A DNA stretch of 52,772 nucleotides from Deltaproteobacteria bacterium (GTDB lineage: Bacteria; Desulfobacterota; JAFDED01): NCBI GenBank assembly GCA_019310535.1, contig JAFDED010000024.1, positions 1 through 52,772 of the forward strand, given 5' to 3'. Made by a program: the position numbers and the translations under genes. Every line of letters starts with the position of its first letter. Positions within the stretch are counted from its first letter, which is position 1. Positions 17,715 to 26,506 of this stretch are shown here, piece after piece. The notes beneath the pieces are model-generated. The model searched no databases and had not been told where the DNA came from. It was given only the letters and a program-made list of their open reading frames with translations.

Positions 17715-18836
17715 ATGGGAGCATTGACACATGATTTGGTGGAGGCGCTGGAAGCGTCCGATGCGGAGAGGGCGCTCGGCCTGTTTCAAAAACATTTGAG
17801 CAGGAAAGGCGATGCATGGGACATGCACCTGTCCGCTTTTCCAGTGGCGCAGCGGGTGATGAACCCTCCCTTCATCAACCCCCACTTGCCCAAGATGCAT
17901 CGCATTTACCGGGAGCTTACGCCCTTTCTGGAGAAGGAAGATGTGCCGGCGCTGATCAGGCTCGAACTGACCGAGTTTGCCCGCAGGCCCAAGTTGGAAA
18001 AGCTCCCCAAGGCAGCCCTTTTGACATCTCGCGTTGTCTTCAGCGACGTTGAATCATCCATCAGTCGGCAGGATGTGGAAAAGACCGCGGTTTTGATGGC
18101 TACATTATATGCACAAGAGGGGAGAGCGGATCTGGCGCGTCGGCTTTTGCTTCTCGGGAGCGGCTACCTGGACCATTCATTGGGACATTCGGTCTCCTGT
18201 ACGGCTTTTATCCTCCTGGAGATGATGGAGCGCAATGATCAGGACCCCTGGCCCGCGCTGGCGACCCTGGCCGACTACTTCTGCAAGGGCCGGTTCCACG
18301 CCGCCCCGACGCTGCGTCCATCGGCGACGCCTGACCCTGACGCAGCCATTACGGATAACATATTGCGGGCGACCAGCGGGCGCGGTATAGTAAATTTACA
18401 CCATACCATTACCGTGTACTCTATGGAGCGCGTGCGCCAGTTCTTCAGCCCCGAGGAATATTCCCACTTGATCGGAGCATGGATCGAATTTATGGGCGAG
18501 AAAGAGGAGGAACCCATCGCGCTGGACAGCCGCGGCGCGGAAGGGGTGTATGAGTACGGTCGATTCTACGGGATGTTTTCCCGGCTGGAGGCGAAACCCG
18601 CAACGGCTTACCTGGCGCCGATGTTTGCCACGCCGATCGAGAGGCGTCGGATGGGGCGCTTTCTCATCAAGAGCCTGTGCGACCTCTACCAGGGTGATTA
18701 CAACCCGCACTATCTCACGGGGCTCGGATCGGTGTTGTGGGTACTGGACCGATTCCGAAACCAAACGACCATTTCCCTCAATGCGCTTTACCAGTATTTG
18801 GACTTTTTCTTCGATGGTATCAGATCCAGAAAATGA
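17715..18836 (+). CDS. Unrecognised protein translationally coupled to cobA-hemD
   Basis: A 373-residue soluble, mostly helical protein with no signal peptide or membrane segment. No family was recognised. Notable stretches are VMNPPFINPHLPKMHRIYRE, a histidine-bearing segment YLDHSLGHSVSCTAF, and NLHHTITVYSMERV. These could bind a metal or tetrapyrrole, but that is inference. ATG 17715 has GGAAGG just upstream and is preferred over ATG 17700. Its stop overlaps the cobA-hemD start (ATGA), so the two should be made in step. A role in siroheme or heme formation is suggested by position only. Confidence 0.85.
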   Translation: MGALTHDLVEALEASDAERALGLFQKHLSRKGDAWDMHLSAFPVAQRVMNPPFINPHLPKMHRIYRELTPFLEKEDVPALIRLELTEFARRPKLEKLPKAALLTSRVVFSDVESSISRQDVEKTAVLMATLYAQEGRADLARRLLLLGSGYLDHSLGHSVSCTAFILLEMMERNDQDPWPALATLADYFCKGRFHAAPTLRPSATPDPDAAITDNILRATSGRGIVNLHHTITVYSMERVRQFFSPEEYSHLIGAWIEFMGEKEEEPIALDSRGAEGVYEYGRFYGMFSRLEAKPATAYLAPMFATPIERRRMGRFLIKSLCDLYQGDYNPHYLTGLGSVLWVLDRFRNQTTISLNALYQYLDFFFDGIRSRK

Positions 18837-20410
18837 AGAAATCCGGGATAAAAGTTATTAAAGGGCAGACAGCCTCGAAAAAACCGAAAGGTAAAGTGTA
18901 TCTGGTGGGCGCAGGTCCCGGTGACTCGGGCCTGATCACGCTCAAGGGCATGGAATGCCTGATGTGCGCCGACGTAGTGGTGCGGGACCGCTTGGCCATG
19001 GACGTTCTCCTGGACTTTACCCGGGAAGGCGCTGAAATAATAGATGCGGGAAAGGAGGGCGGCCGTCATACGTTGACCCAGGACGAAATCAACGATCTCA
19101 TCATCTCCCGGGCTCTGGAAGGGAACGTGGTGGTCAGACTCAAGGGCGGTGATCCCTTCATCTTCGGCCGGGGGGGAGAAGAGGCCCAGGTGCTGGAGCG
19201 GCACGGCATCGAGTTCGAGGTGGTGCCGGGAGTGACCTCGGCCATCGCCGTTCCGGCGTATGCGGGCATACCTTTGACCCATCGTGCGTACAACACGGAG
19301 GTTACTTTCGTGACCGGCCACGAAGACACTACCAAGGAGACCTCCACCATAGACTGGGAATGGCTGGGGCGCAGCCGGGGAACCCTGGTGTTCCTTATGG
19401 GTGTTAAAAACCTGGAGGAAAACGTGCAGCGCCTCGTGGCATCGGGGCGTTCGCCTCAAACACCTGCGGCCCTTATCCAATGGGGAACTACGCCCAGACA
19501 GAAAACCGCATCGGGCTCGCTGGAAAATATTGCCAAGGCCGCGCAAAGCGCAGGAGTCGGGGCACCCGCCATCCTCGTGGTGGGAGATGTGGTGCGCATC
19601 AGAGAGCAGCTCAACTGGTTCGAGCACCGACCGCTGTTCGGCCGACGGGCGGTGGTTACCCGCACCCGAGAGCAGTCAAGCATACTGGCAGAAATGCTAC
19701 AGTCCCACGGCGCCGAGGTGCTGGAATTTCCCACCATCGCCATCCAGGACCCTCCAACGTGGGAGATTGCGGATAGGGCTATCCGGATGCTGGACAAGTA
19801 CGAGTGGATCATTTTTACATCCACCAACGGGGTACAGCGCTTCATCGGGCGTTTGGAGGCCCTGGAAATGGACCTCAGGGCCATGGGGCCAGCCAAATTA
19901 TGCGCCATAGGGCCGGCCACCGCCCAGGCTGTGCGGGATCTCCACCTGCGGGTGGATCGGTGTCCCGCCGACTACACGGCCGAGGGCCTGCTGGAGGTTC
20001 TGAAAGAAAGCGAGGTAAGGGAAAAGCTTGTGCTGCTCCCCAGGGCCCTTGAAGCCCGCGATACTTTGCCCGAGGGACTCCAACTGAAAGGCGCAATAGT
20101 GGACATAATCCCTGTTTACCAGACCATTGTTCCTGCGGAGGATTCGGGCCGTACGATGGCCGAGCGACTCAAGGGCGGAGATGTGGACATCATCACCTTT
20201 ACCAGCAGTTCGACAGTACGGAATTTCACGCGAATGCTCCCGGAAGGCGAGGCGGCCTCCCTACTGAACAACGTGACGGTGGCCTGCATCGGCCCCATCA
20301 CGGCCCGAACGGCGAAGGAACTGGGCATCGGGGTGGATGTTACACCCGGTGAGTACACCATTGCCGGACTGGTCCAGGCCCTGGTGGATTATTATCGGGA
20401 GCATGCTTGA
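18833..20410 (+). CDS. cobA-hemD: Uroporphyrinogen-III C-methyltransferase / uroporphyrinogen-III synthase fusion
   Basis: A 525-residue bifunctional enzyme. The N-terminal SUMT part (about 20-265) methylates uroporphyrinogen III with SAM to precorrin-2 and shows VYLVGAGPGDSGLITLKG, RLKGGDPFIFGRGGEE and VPGVTSAIAVPAYAGIPLTH. The C-terminal HemD part (about 270-520) cyclises hydroxymethylbilane and shows RRAVVTRTREQ and TFTSSSTVRNF. ATG 18833 overlaps the preceding stop. The fusion joins two steps on either side of the uroporphyrinogen-III branch point. Confidence 0.96.
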   Translation: MKKSGIKVIKGQTASKKPKGKVYLVGAGPGDSGLITLKGMECLMCADVVVRDRLAMDVLLDFTREGAEIIDAGKEGGRHTLTQDEINDLIISRALEGNVVVRLKGGDPFIFGRGGEEAQVLERHGIEFEVVPGVTSAIAVPAYAGIPLTHRAYNTEVTFVTGHEDTTKETSTIDWEWLGRSRGTLVFLMGVKNLEENVQRLVASGRSPQTPAALIQWGTTPRQKTASGSLENIAKAAQSAGVGAPAILVVGDVVRIREQLNWFEHRPLFGRRAVVTRTREQSSILAEMLQSHGAEVLEFPTIAIQDPPTWEIADRAIRMLDKYEWIIFTSTNGVQRFIGRLEALEMDLRAMGPAKLCAIGPATAQAVRDLHLRVDRCPADYTAEGLLEVLKESEVREKLVLLPRALEARDTLPEGLQLKGAIVDIIPVYQTIVPAEDSGRTMAERLKGGDVDIITFTSSSTVRNFTRMLPEGEAASLLNNVTVACIGPITARTAKELGIGVDVTPGEYTIAGLVQALVDYYREHA

Positions 20411-20458
20411 GCCGTCAAAGATACTATAAAAGCAACAAAGAATTTTAATTTCAAAATA

Positions 20459-20540
20459 CGAAATTAGCAATGAGCATTTCAAATTCCTCAGAGCTTTTCT
20501 CGTTTGGATTTCCACGCTTTTTTAACTTGCTAATTTTGCA
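20459..20540. repeat. Dispersed inverted-repeat element (family C), copy 1
   Basis: AAATTAGCAA (20461-20470) and its exact complement TTGCTAATTT (20527-20536) enclose about 56 bp between cobA-hemD and ahbC. A similar pair with a 45-bp interior is at 38604-38678, and a lone arm with the following GCATT-like stretch is at 36266-36296. Probably a short mobile or hairpin element. Confidence 0.5.
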
Positions 20541-20640
20541 ATGATTCTCCTTAGAGATACCGGAGAGAACACACGCCCTGGTGATACTCAGATATCCCGG
20601 CGGTTCTTTTAGCATAATATGAGATAATCAGGAGTACCCG

Positions 20641-21822
20641 GTGATTGGCATATCCAAACTTTACTGCGGAGCGGTGGAGCCTTCCGATGCGCTTCGCTAT
20701 GGGAGGGAATCACGCAGACTTCCCTCTCATCTGTTGCAGTTTTCCATCGACAAGAAACCCGTGGTTGTCTGGAACATGACCCGGCGCTGCAACCTGAAAT
20801 GCGCCCACTGCTACTCGGCATCCAGCAATGTGGCGTATACCGACGAGATGAGCACGGAAGAGGGAAAAGCCCTCATCGACGATCTGGTGAGGCTTGGCTC
20901 GCCGGTGATCCTCTTTTCCGGGGGAGAGCCCCTGCTGCGATCCGACCTGCTGGAACTGGCCCACTACGCGGTCAGCAATAACATCAGGGCTGTCATTTCA
21001 ACCAATGGCACGCTCATCAGCCGCGAGCTTGCCCTCCGGCTGCGTGATGTGGGTCTATCTTATGTCGGGGTGAGCCTGGACGGAATGCGTGGGACCAACG
21101 ACCGCTTCCGCGGTGTGCAGGGGGCGTTTGACGCGGCCATGAAAGGGATTCGCCACTGCAGGGAGGCGGGGATCAAGGTGGGACTCAGATTCACCATCAA
21201 CCGTCGCAATGCCGCCGATATTCCCGCCATCTTCGATGTGCTGGAAGAAGAGGATATTCCACGGGTGTGTTTCTACCACCTAGTTTACGCGGGACGAGGC
21301 AGCGCGTTGATGAAAGAGGACCTATCCCACCAGGAGACCCGTCGCGTGGTGGACCTGATCATGGACCGGACAGCGGACCTGTTTGCCCGTGGAAAGCCCA
21401 AGGAAGTGCTTACCGTGGACAACCATGCCGACGGCCCTTACGTTTATATGCGTCTTGTCAAGGAAGGCTCTTCCAGGGCTCCTGCCGTGCTGGAACTGCT
21501 CGAGATGAACGAGGGCAACAGCTCAGGATACGGCATCGGATGCGTGAGCTGGAACGGCGATGTTCATGCGGATCAGTTCTGGCGGCATCACCGCTTTGGA
21601 AACGTTCGGGAACGTCCCTTCAGTCGGATATGGACGGACACATCCAATGAACTCATGGCCCGGCTTAAAGAGAAAAAAAGGTGGGTAAAGGGGCGATGCG
21701 CCCGATGCCGGTGGCTCGATATATGCGGGGGCAACTTCCGGGTTCGCGCCGAGGCGGCAACTGGAAACCTCTGGGCGCCGGACCCGGCCTGCTACCTCAC
21801 TGATGAGGAGATCAGCCGATGA
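20641..21822 (+). CDS. ahbC: AhbC-like radical SAM enzyme of the alternative heme pathway
   Basis: A 393-residue radical SAM enzyme. The SAM cluster cysteines are CNLKCAHC (Cys50, 54, 57), the glycine-rich SAM site is FSGGEPLL, and C-terminal cysteines (CARCRWLDICGGNF, then a later Cys) fit an auxiliary cluster (SPASM-like). The opening MIGISKLYCGAVEPSDALRYG resembles what I recall of AhbC, which removes acetate side chains from 12,18-didecarboxysiroheme. GTG start with AGGAG 6 nt upstream. Next to hemA, hemC and cobA-hemD this fits heme synthesis from siroheme. AhbD or NirJ-type relatives are the alternatives; AhbA/B genes are not in the window. Confidence 0.82.
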   Translation: MIGISKLYCGAVEPSDALRYGRESRRLPSHLLQFSIDKKPVVVWNMTRRCNLKCAHCYSASSNVAYTDEMSTEEGKALIDDLVRLGSPVILFSGGEPLLRSDLLELAHYAVSNNIRAVISTNGTLISRELALRLRDVGLSYVGVSLDGMRGTNDRFRGVQGAFDAAMKGIRHCREAGIKVGLRFTINRRNAADIPAIFDVLEEEDIPRVCFYHLVYAGRGSALMKEDLSHQETRRVVDLIMDRTADLFARGKPKEVLTVDNHADGPYVYMRLVKEGSSRAPAVLELLEMNEGNSSGYGIGCVSWNGDVHADQFWRHHRFGNVRERPFSRIWTDTSNELMARLKEKKRWVKGRCARCRWLDICGGNFRVRAEAATGNLWAPDPACYLTDEEISR

Positions 21823-22568
21823 CTCCTGAGATTCTCCGCGAGCTTCTCACAGCGGTCCAGCACGGAACAATGGACATTGACGCAGCCCTTGACCGTCTCA
21901 AGGTTTTACCTTATGAAATTTTGGAAGATGCCACAGTGGATCATCACCGGTCGCTCAGGCAGGGATTTCCGGAGGTGGTCATGGGAGAGGGCAAAGATGC
22001 TTCTCAAATCTCAAGCATCGTGGAGCGCATCGCCGCAGTGGGTGCCAATGTGCTGGTTACCAGGGTAGATGAAGAGAAGGCCCACAGGGTATTGGTGGAT
22101 CATCCGCGCATGGAACACAATCCACGGGCCCGTACCATGACGTTTATACAACGGGAGATCCAGATCGTCGGCCGCGGGACGATCCTCGTCATCAGCGCTG
22201 GCACGTCGGACATTCCCGTTGCTGAGGAAGCGCTGGTGACGGCCCGGATGATGGGAAATCTCACAGAGCATATGTACGATGTGGGGGTGGCAGGGCTCCA
22301 CCGACTCCTGGGCCAGAAGGAAAAACTCATGTCCGCCAGTGCCCTTGTGGTGGTGGCCGGGATGGAAGGCGCCCTTCCAAGCGTGGTGGGGGGGCTGGTG
22401 GCGCGGCCTATTATCGCCGTTCCCACCAGTGTTGGGTATGGGGCGAGCCTCCAGGGCCTGGCCGCCCTTCTGGGTATGCTTAACAGTTGCGCCGCAGGAG
22501 TTACTGTAGTGAATATCGACAACGGTTTCGGGGCAGGATACGCGGCAAGCCTGATCAATCGTCTGTAA
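21819..22568 (+). CDS. larB: LarB, pyridinium-3,5-biscarboxylate mononucleotide synthase
   Basis: A 249-residue PurE-related carboxylase/hydrolase that makes the first intermediate of the nickel-pincer nucleotide cofactor of lactate racemase-type enzymes. Diagnostic stretches are GFPEVVMGEGK, ISAGTSDIPVAEEA and VVAGMEGALPSVVGGL, then VPTSVGYGASLQGLAALLGM. The ATGA overlap with ahbC indicates coupling. larC and larE are not seen, so the cofactor pathway must be completed elsewhere if it is complete. Confidence 0.93.
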   Translation: MTPEILRELLTAVQHGTMDIDAALDRLKVLPYEILEDATVDHHRSLRQGFPEVVMGEGKDASQISSIVERIAAVGANVLVTRVDEEKAHRVLVDHPRMEHNPRARTMTFIQREIQIVGRGTILVISAGTSDIPVAEEALVTARMMGNLTEHMYDVGVAGLHRLLGQKEKLMSASALVVVAGMEGALPSVVGGLVARPIIAVPTSVGYGASLQGLAALLGMLNSCAAGVTVVNIDNGFGAGYAASLINRL

Positions 22569-23811
22569 AATCAATATCCTTATCTATCAGGGTTGCCCGG
22601 GGCCGGCGGATAAGTAACGAATTTTTTTCTTCCTCCTTCTTCTCATGCTGCATTTCCCTGTGAACTTCAAGAGAATGGCGAACGAGGGCCATGAGTAAGG
22701 AATTGGTGGTGAGGGACTCTCCGGTTTGCCCCTCCTCCACCTCCAGGGCCGCGGCGACAAACGCACGGGCCTCCTTCTCAAAACCTTTGACCAACGTGAA
22801 GTAACCAATCTCCTCCAGCCGGCGCCGGATCCCATGCTTTTTTTCAGACCGGCCAAAGATATCCGCCACGGCGCGGCGATAAATTTCTTCCTTTCGAGTT
22901 GTTTGCTGGAATTCGCTGAGAATAATGCGGCTTTCTGTGGCGGTCATATATTCCTGAAAATAAGGATCGAGGATCGACAGGTCTATTGTGGGTATGGGCG
23001 TTGTATCCGCCTCCAGCAAAGCAATAATCTCTTCTTTGGAAAGGGGATTGCTGCGAAGCTGTTCCTTATCCACGCGCTGGTAGAGAGGATGAACCTCCAT
23101 TTTGGGGATTAGCCGGGCCATGTTGTCTATGTCCTCGATGAAATCCCGCGGCAGCTCCTTTCCTTTCCGCAGGCTGATGTCGCGGGCCTCTTCCAGAATA
23201 AACCTGCAGTATGCGGGATCAATTTTAATAAAAACGTCTTTACTGGAATTGAAAAATTCCTCCATGGCGTATTGTATGTTCTTCGTATAGGTTATTCTAT
23301 TACGATAATTAATCAAGCCCTCGCGGTCATTTACTACGGCATCCATAAATAAAGATTTGCTGAACCCAATGGGCACATCAATAATAACCATCCTCTCGCC
23401 CTCCCCATCTATCAGGCTCAGCATACCGTGGGGCTTGGGTACCGGAGGAGGCTTCCAGATACTCTCTTCTTTTGCCTCGGGCTCCTCCCAAACAATTCCT
23501 TTCTGACGGAGACGATATAACGCTCTTTTGACGTGCTTCCGCTCTTCCTTTCCAGAGGCATCCTGGATGAGCAGGTTCAGCACGGGTGCAGACCACTCCC
23601 TTGCTCTGTCAACCAGAGCTTCAACAAGCTCCTGGTAAAGTGCAGGAGACTGCGCCAGACGCTCCCGCAATGTGCCTGTCGCCGTCTCCAGAGAAACGCC
23701 GGCCCCTAAATCCCGTTCCAATTGCTCCAGAAATTCGGACGCCTCGGGTGAAACACTCGGTCTCGCATGCTCGCGAGACGCCGGAGATTTCTTGCTTTTT
23801 TTTGATGACAC
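22555..23811 (-). CDS. Unrecognised 418-residue cytoplasmic protein
   Basis: No family was recognised. It has a lysine-rich N-terminus (SSKKSKKS), a helical region to about 110 (KRALYRLRQKGIVWEE), a beta-containing middle with GERMVIIDVPIGFSKSLFMD, and a long helical C-terminal half rich in charged residues. No signal peptide or membrane segment is seen. The start is GTG with GGAGG 7 nt upstream. The 3' end overlaps the convergent larB gene by 14 bp. The middle might be a nucleic-acid or protein interaction domain, but nothing specific supports this. Confidence 0.8.
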   Translation of the reverse strand: MSSKKSKKSPASREHARPSVSPEASEFLEQLERDLGAGVSLETATGTLRERLAQSPALYQELVEALVDRAREWSAPVLNLLIQDASGKEERKHVKRALYRLRQKGIVWEEPEAKEESIWKPPPVPKPHGMLSLIDGEGERMVIIDVPIGFSKSLFMDAVVNDREGLINYRNRITYTKNIQYAMEEFFNSSKDVFIKIDPAYCRFILEEARDISLRKGKELPRDFIEDIDNMARLIPKMEVHPLYQRVDKEQLRSNPLSKEEIIALLEADTTPIPTIDLSILDPYFQEYMTATESRIILSEFQQTTRKEEIYRRAVADIFGRSEKKHGIRRRLEEIGYFTLVKGFEKEARAFVAAALEVEEGQTGESLTTNSLLMALVRHSLEVHREMQHEKKEEEKNSLLIRRPRATLIDKDIDFTDD

Positions 23812-24014
23812 GCGTTCCTCCTTCCAGTTTCTTGCCGTGCCGGATAGCGAACTGATCGACAGAAAATATAATACGTTATCATAAATCGATTATTAACACC
23901 CGGAGCGGAAATTCTCAAGGATGAATTTTTCTGTGATTTCCGTAATATCATAAGGTGTCGGGGTCTTGGAGGTAAGAAAAATCAAGGGCATGTAAAAAAA
24001 CGATTAAATCACCC

Positions 24015-24043
24015 TTGACTTGACTCATAATTTTTTATACATT
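24015..24043 (+). promoter_or_regulatory. Sigma-70-type promoter before the membrane methyltransferase
   Basis: TTGACT (24015-24020), 17 bp, TACATT (24038-24043): each box matches the consensus at five of six positions. It lies about 74 bp upstream of the ATG at 24117. The rest of 23812-24116 shows no gene. Confidence 0.65.
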
Positions 24044-24116
24044 ATTGGGAAATTTTTGCAGGTCGTGTGAGAAAGCATCTGTATTGATTTTCTTATGAAA
24101 GTTGAGGTGAAGTTCT

Positions 24117-24764
24117 ATGACCAAGTTTCTTGCACGAGCGATTCTTCGATTGATTCCGTGCGCAAATCATAGAAATTCCAAAGACTGCGTCATATTAGTA
24201 TGGATTGCTGAAATTATCATTTTCGCGGTTGTTTTTCCACTATTATTTCGCTGGCTGGGACTCAGGATGGAGCACTTGATCGTCTCCTCCAATTTTTTTG
24301 TCCGGATGTTCCAGCAACTGGGTCATAATATCCATGCGATCCTGGCAACTTCTCCAAAGTTAAGCATTATTGGAGGAATATTACTGGGTTGCGGCTTATT
24401 TTTGTGGATATGGGCAACGTATTCGCAATGGAAATTCGGAAGGGGAACCCCTGTCCTGGCGACGCCCACAGCCCAACTGGTGATTAAGGGCCCTTATCGG
24501 TTCACCAGAAACCCTATACAACTCGGCACCATGCTTTTATATGCCGGACTTGGACTTTTGCAGCAGTCTTATTGCATCGCCCTTGTCTCGCTGGTTTTGT
24601 ACGGTTCCGCTGGAAGCTGGTATAACATGAAACTGGAAGAAAAAGAGCTTTTAGCGAGATTTGGGGAAGAATATCACTGGTATCGAAGTCAAGTCCCCTT
24701 CCTCATCCCGCGCTTCTGGAATGGAAAACTCCACCAAACCTCACGGATAATGCGCAGTAAATAA
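24117..24764 (+). CDS. Isoprenylcysteine/phospholipid methyltransferase-like membrane protein
   Basis: A 215-residue membrane protein with four or five hydrophobic segments. The C-terminal half has the ICMT/PEMT-type SAM-binding signature: GPYRFTRNPIQLGTMLLYAG, then EEKELLARFGEEYHWYRSQV near the end. Bacterial relatives methylate lipids or other small hydrophobic acceptors; the acceptor here cannot be told. It has its own promoter and no close partner genes. Confidence 0.85.
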   Translation: MTKFLARAILRLIPCANHRNSKDCVILVWIAEIIIFAVVFPLLFRWLGLRMEHLIVSSNFFVRMFQQLGHNIHAILATSPKLSIIGGILLGCGLFLWIWATYSQWKFGRGTPVLATPTAQLVIKGPYRFTRNPIQLGTMLLYAGLGLLQQSYCIALVSLVLYGSAGSWYNMKLEEKELLARFGEEYHWYRSQVPFLIPRFWNGKLHQTSRIMRSK

Positions 24765-25223
24765 AGCAATAATCGGGCTGAGGAACGTATGGCGCCCGGC
24801 TGTTGATGGATAGGGAAGGGGCACGATATCGTCATACGGATGCGGATAAGTGCCAGCGCGGATATCGCGGGATCATTCAACTTTTCTCCGGGAGAAATGT
24901 TTCCTTCCCTTTGGCGGTTATTTGATCATTTCACACAACCTTTTTTGGCGGGCTGAACTTTCATCCCCCAATCCCTGCGTGCCTTATAAAGAGAAGAAGA
25001 TATTCGAACGGGCAAAGTTCCTTTGATTCCCTGAGACCGGCATAAAACAGTAATCTGGAGAGGAGGAAGGTTCCCGCTGATCGGGCTCGTGAGAAGAGGA
25101 AGCCCGGGGCTTTCAGGGCCTGTCTTTTTGCTGTGCCGGGATTTTGCTTGTTATAATAAATCTTTTAATCGCTTGTAAACCTTTTTATTAATCGCAGAAA
25201 CGCAGCCGGAAAGGAGATCCATC
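24765..25223. other. Intergenic gap
   Basis: A gap of 459 bp with no convincing gene. A GC-rich stretch near 25100-25130 (GCCC...GGGC, then TCTTTTT) may be a weak terminator. A TATAAT at 25152-25157 could serve as a -10 box for the next gene, but the matching -35 is poor. AAAGGAG precedes the ATG at 25224. Confidence 0.4.
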
Positions 25224-26069
25224 ATGAAGGCTTTGTTCACACTTACACCAGCGGAATCCAAACGCCTTATCGCCAGGGCCGTGGTTCAGATGCCGGAGGT
25301 TCAAAGGGCTAAAAGCAACGGTTACCTGGTGGTGGCCCGTGGCGTTACCAATGCTTATATCCTGGAAGAGCTCACCGGCCGTCCCATGGATAAGGAACTC
25401 TATGTGGCCGGTGTCAATCTCCGCGGAGTCCTATGCGCTCTGGATCCTGAACGACGACTCAAGCCCATAACGTTTTACAAGAACCAGGAGCTTTCGATCG
25501 ATCCGGTTGATGTTCTGAAGGAGATGAAGCCCGGAGACGTACTACTCAAAGGCGCCAATGCCGTTGATTCCACATGGACGGTGGGGGTGGACATGGCCAG
25601 TAGTGATGGGGGCACAGTGGGCCAGTTTGTCGTCCCTCTCATAGCCAGGGGGGTTACGACAATCTTTCCCGTAGGGCTGGAAAAGATGATTCCATCGGTG
25701 CTTGAAGCTTCCCGGATTTGCGGCAATAAAACGTTTGCCCGAAGCCTTGGTGCAAGTATAGGTGTGATGCCTATTTCAACGGGGCAGGTAGTTACCGAAG
25801 TCCAGGCCCTGGAGATGCTGGCCGGTGTTCAGGCCGTGCCCGTTACTGCCGGAGGCATCGGCGGATCGGAAGGCTCCGTGGCGCTGGCTGTGGAGGGGGA
25901 TAACCACCGTGTCGAGCAGTGCATCGAAATCGTTGAAGCCGTTAAGGGGGAGAAGGCTCTGCGAGGCACGAAAGGGATATGCGAAAAATGCCACTTGACA
26001 TGCGATTTTCGAGGCCGGCAGGAGAAGGACGTCCCCCCGTATTTGCAGGAACCCCCTGGGTATCTGTAA
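25224..26069 (+). CDS. Unrecognised 281-residue protein with a C-terminal cysteine cluster
   Basis: No family was recognised. The protein looks alpha/beta with glycine-rich loops (GTVGQFVVPLIARGVTTIFP; TAGGIGGSEGSVALAVEG), suggesting an enzyme fold that binds a nucleotide or phosphate. Near the C-terminus GICEKCHLTCDFRG gives a Cys-x2-Cys-x3-Cys group that may bind zinc or an Fe-S cluster. It ends in a proline-rich tail. AAAGGAG lies 8 nt before the ATG. It stands alone, followed by repeat-filled intergenic DNA. Confidence 0.8.
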   Translation: MKALFTLTPAESKRLIARAVVQMPEVQRAKSNGYLVVARGVTNAYILEELTGRPMDKELYVAGVNLRGVLCALDPERRLKPITFYKNQELSIDPVDVLKEMKPGDVLLKGANAVDSTWTVGVDMASSDGGTVGQFVVPLIARGVTTIFPVGLEKMIPSVLEASRICGNKTFARSLGASIGVMPISTGQVVTEVQALEMLAGVQAVPVTAGGIGGSEGSVALAVEGDNHRVEQCIEIVEAVKGEKALRGTKGICEKCHLTCDFRGRQEKDVPPYLQEPPGYL

Positions 26070-26132
26070 AGGATTGGCCCATGCCGGAGGCTGAGTATCC
26101 TCGATATTTACTTCCATTCCTTAACCGGATAG

Positions 26133-26228
26133 GCGAGGCGGGACGCCTCGCTCCCACCATCCATGATAAGGAAAACGGAATTACCTCTTGCTGCTGCGCA
26201 GCCCGGACAATAAATTGTCCGGGCCACC
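26133..26228. repeat. Palindromic elements including family A copy 3
   Basis: GCGAGGC (26133-26139) and GCCTCGC (26145-26151) form a tight 7-bp hairpin. At 26185-26228 is a family A unit whose core is a perfect palindrome: GCCCGGACAAT, two A residues, ATTGTCCGGGC (26201-26224). This is the best preserved copy; relatives are at 5298-5440 and 49259-49292. Confidence 0.75.
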
Positions 26229-26351
26229 TTACGGATATCATGGTAGTGTATATGTTTCAATACTGTTGAATCATGGTTTTACGTAGAAAATAAATTATTT
26301 GTACTGCATATTGGGGGCTGATAGAAAGCATGTCAATATGTAGATAAAATG

Positions 26352-26391
26352 ATTTTCATGCTCCGAGGGTGCAGCCCCTGAATGACAATTA
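26352..26391 (+). repeat. Dispersed 40-bp element (family B), copy 1
   Basis: Begins ATTTTCATGCTCCG and ends CTGAATGACAATTA. Copies of exactly the same length occur at 36222-36261 and 47337-47376, all in gaps. The rest of 26229-26506 has no recognisable gene. Confidence 0.75.
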
Positions 26392-26506
26392 GGTACAATA
26401 TTTCTACTCGACAAGGCTTTAAACAATGGCGTAATGAGTAAACATTTTTCTGAACCAAGTTGATAGTTCTAAAATTTGTTGGTTTTCAAATGTGCCCCGA
26501 GCTCAC

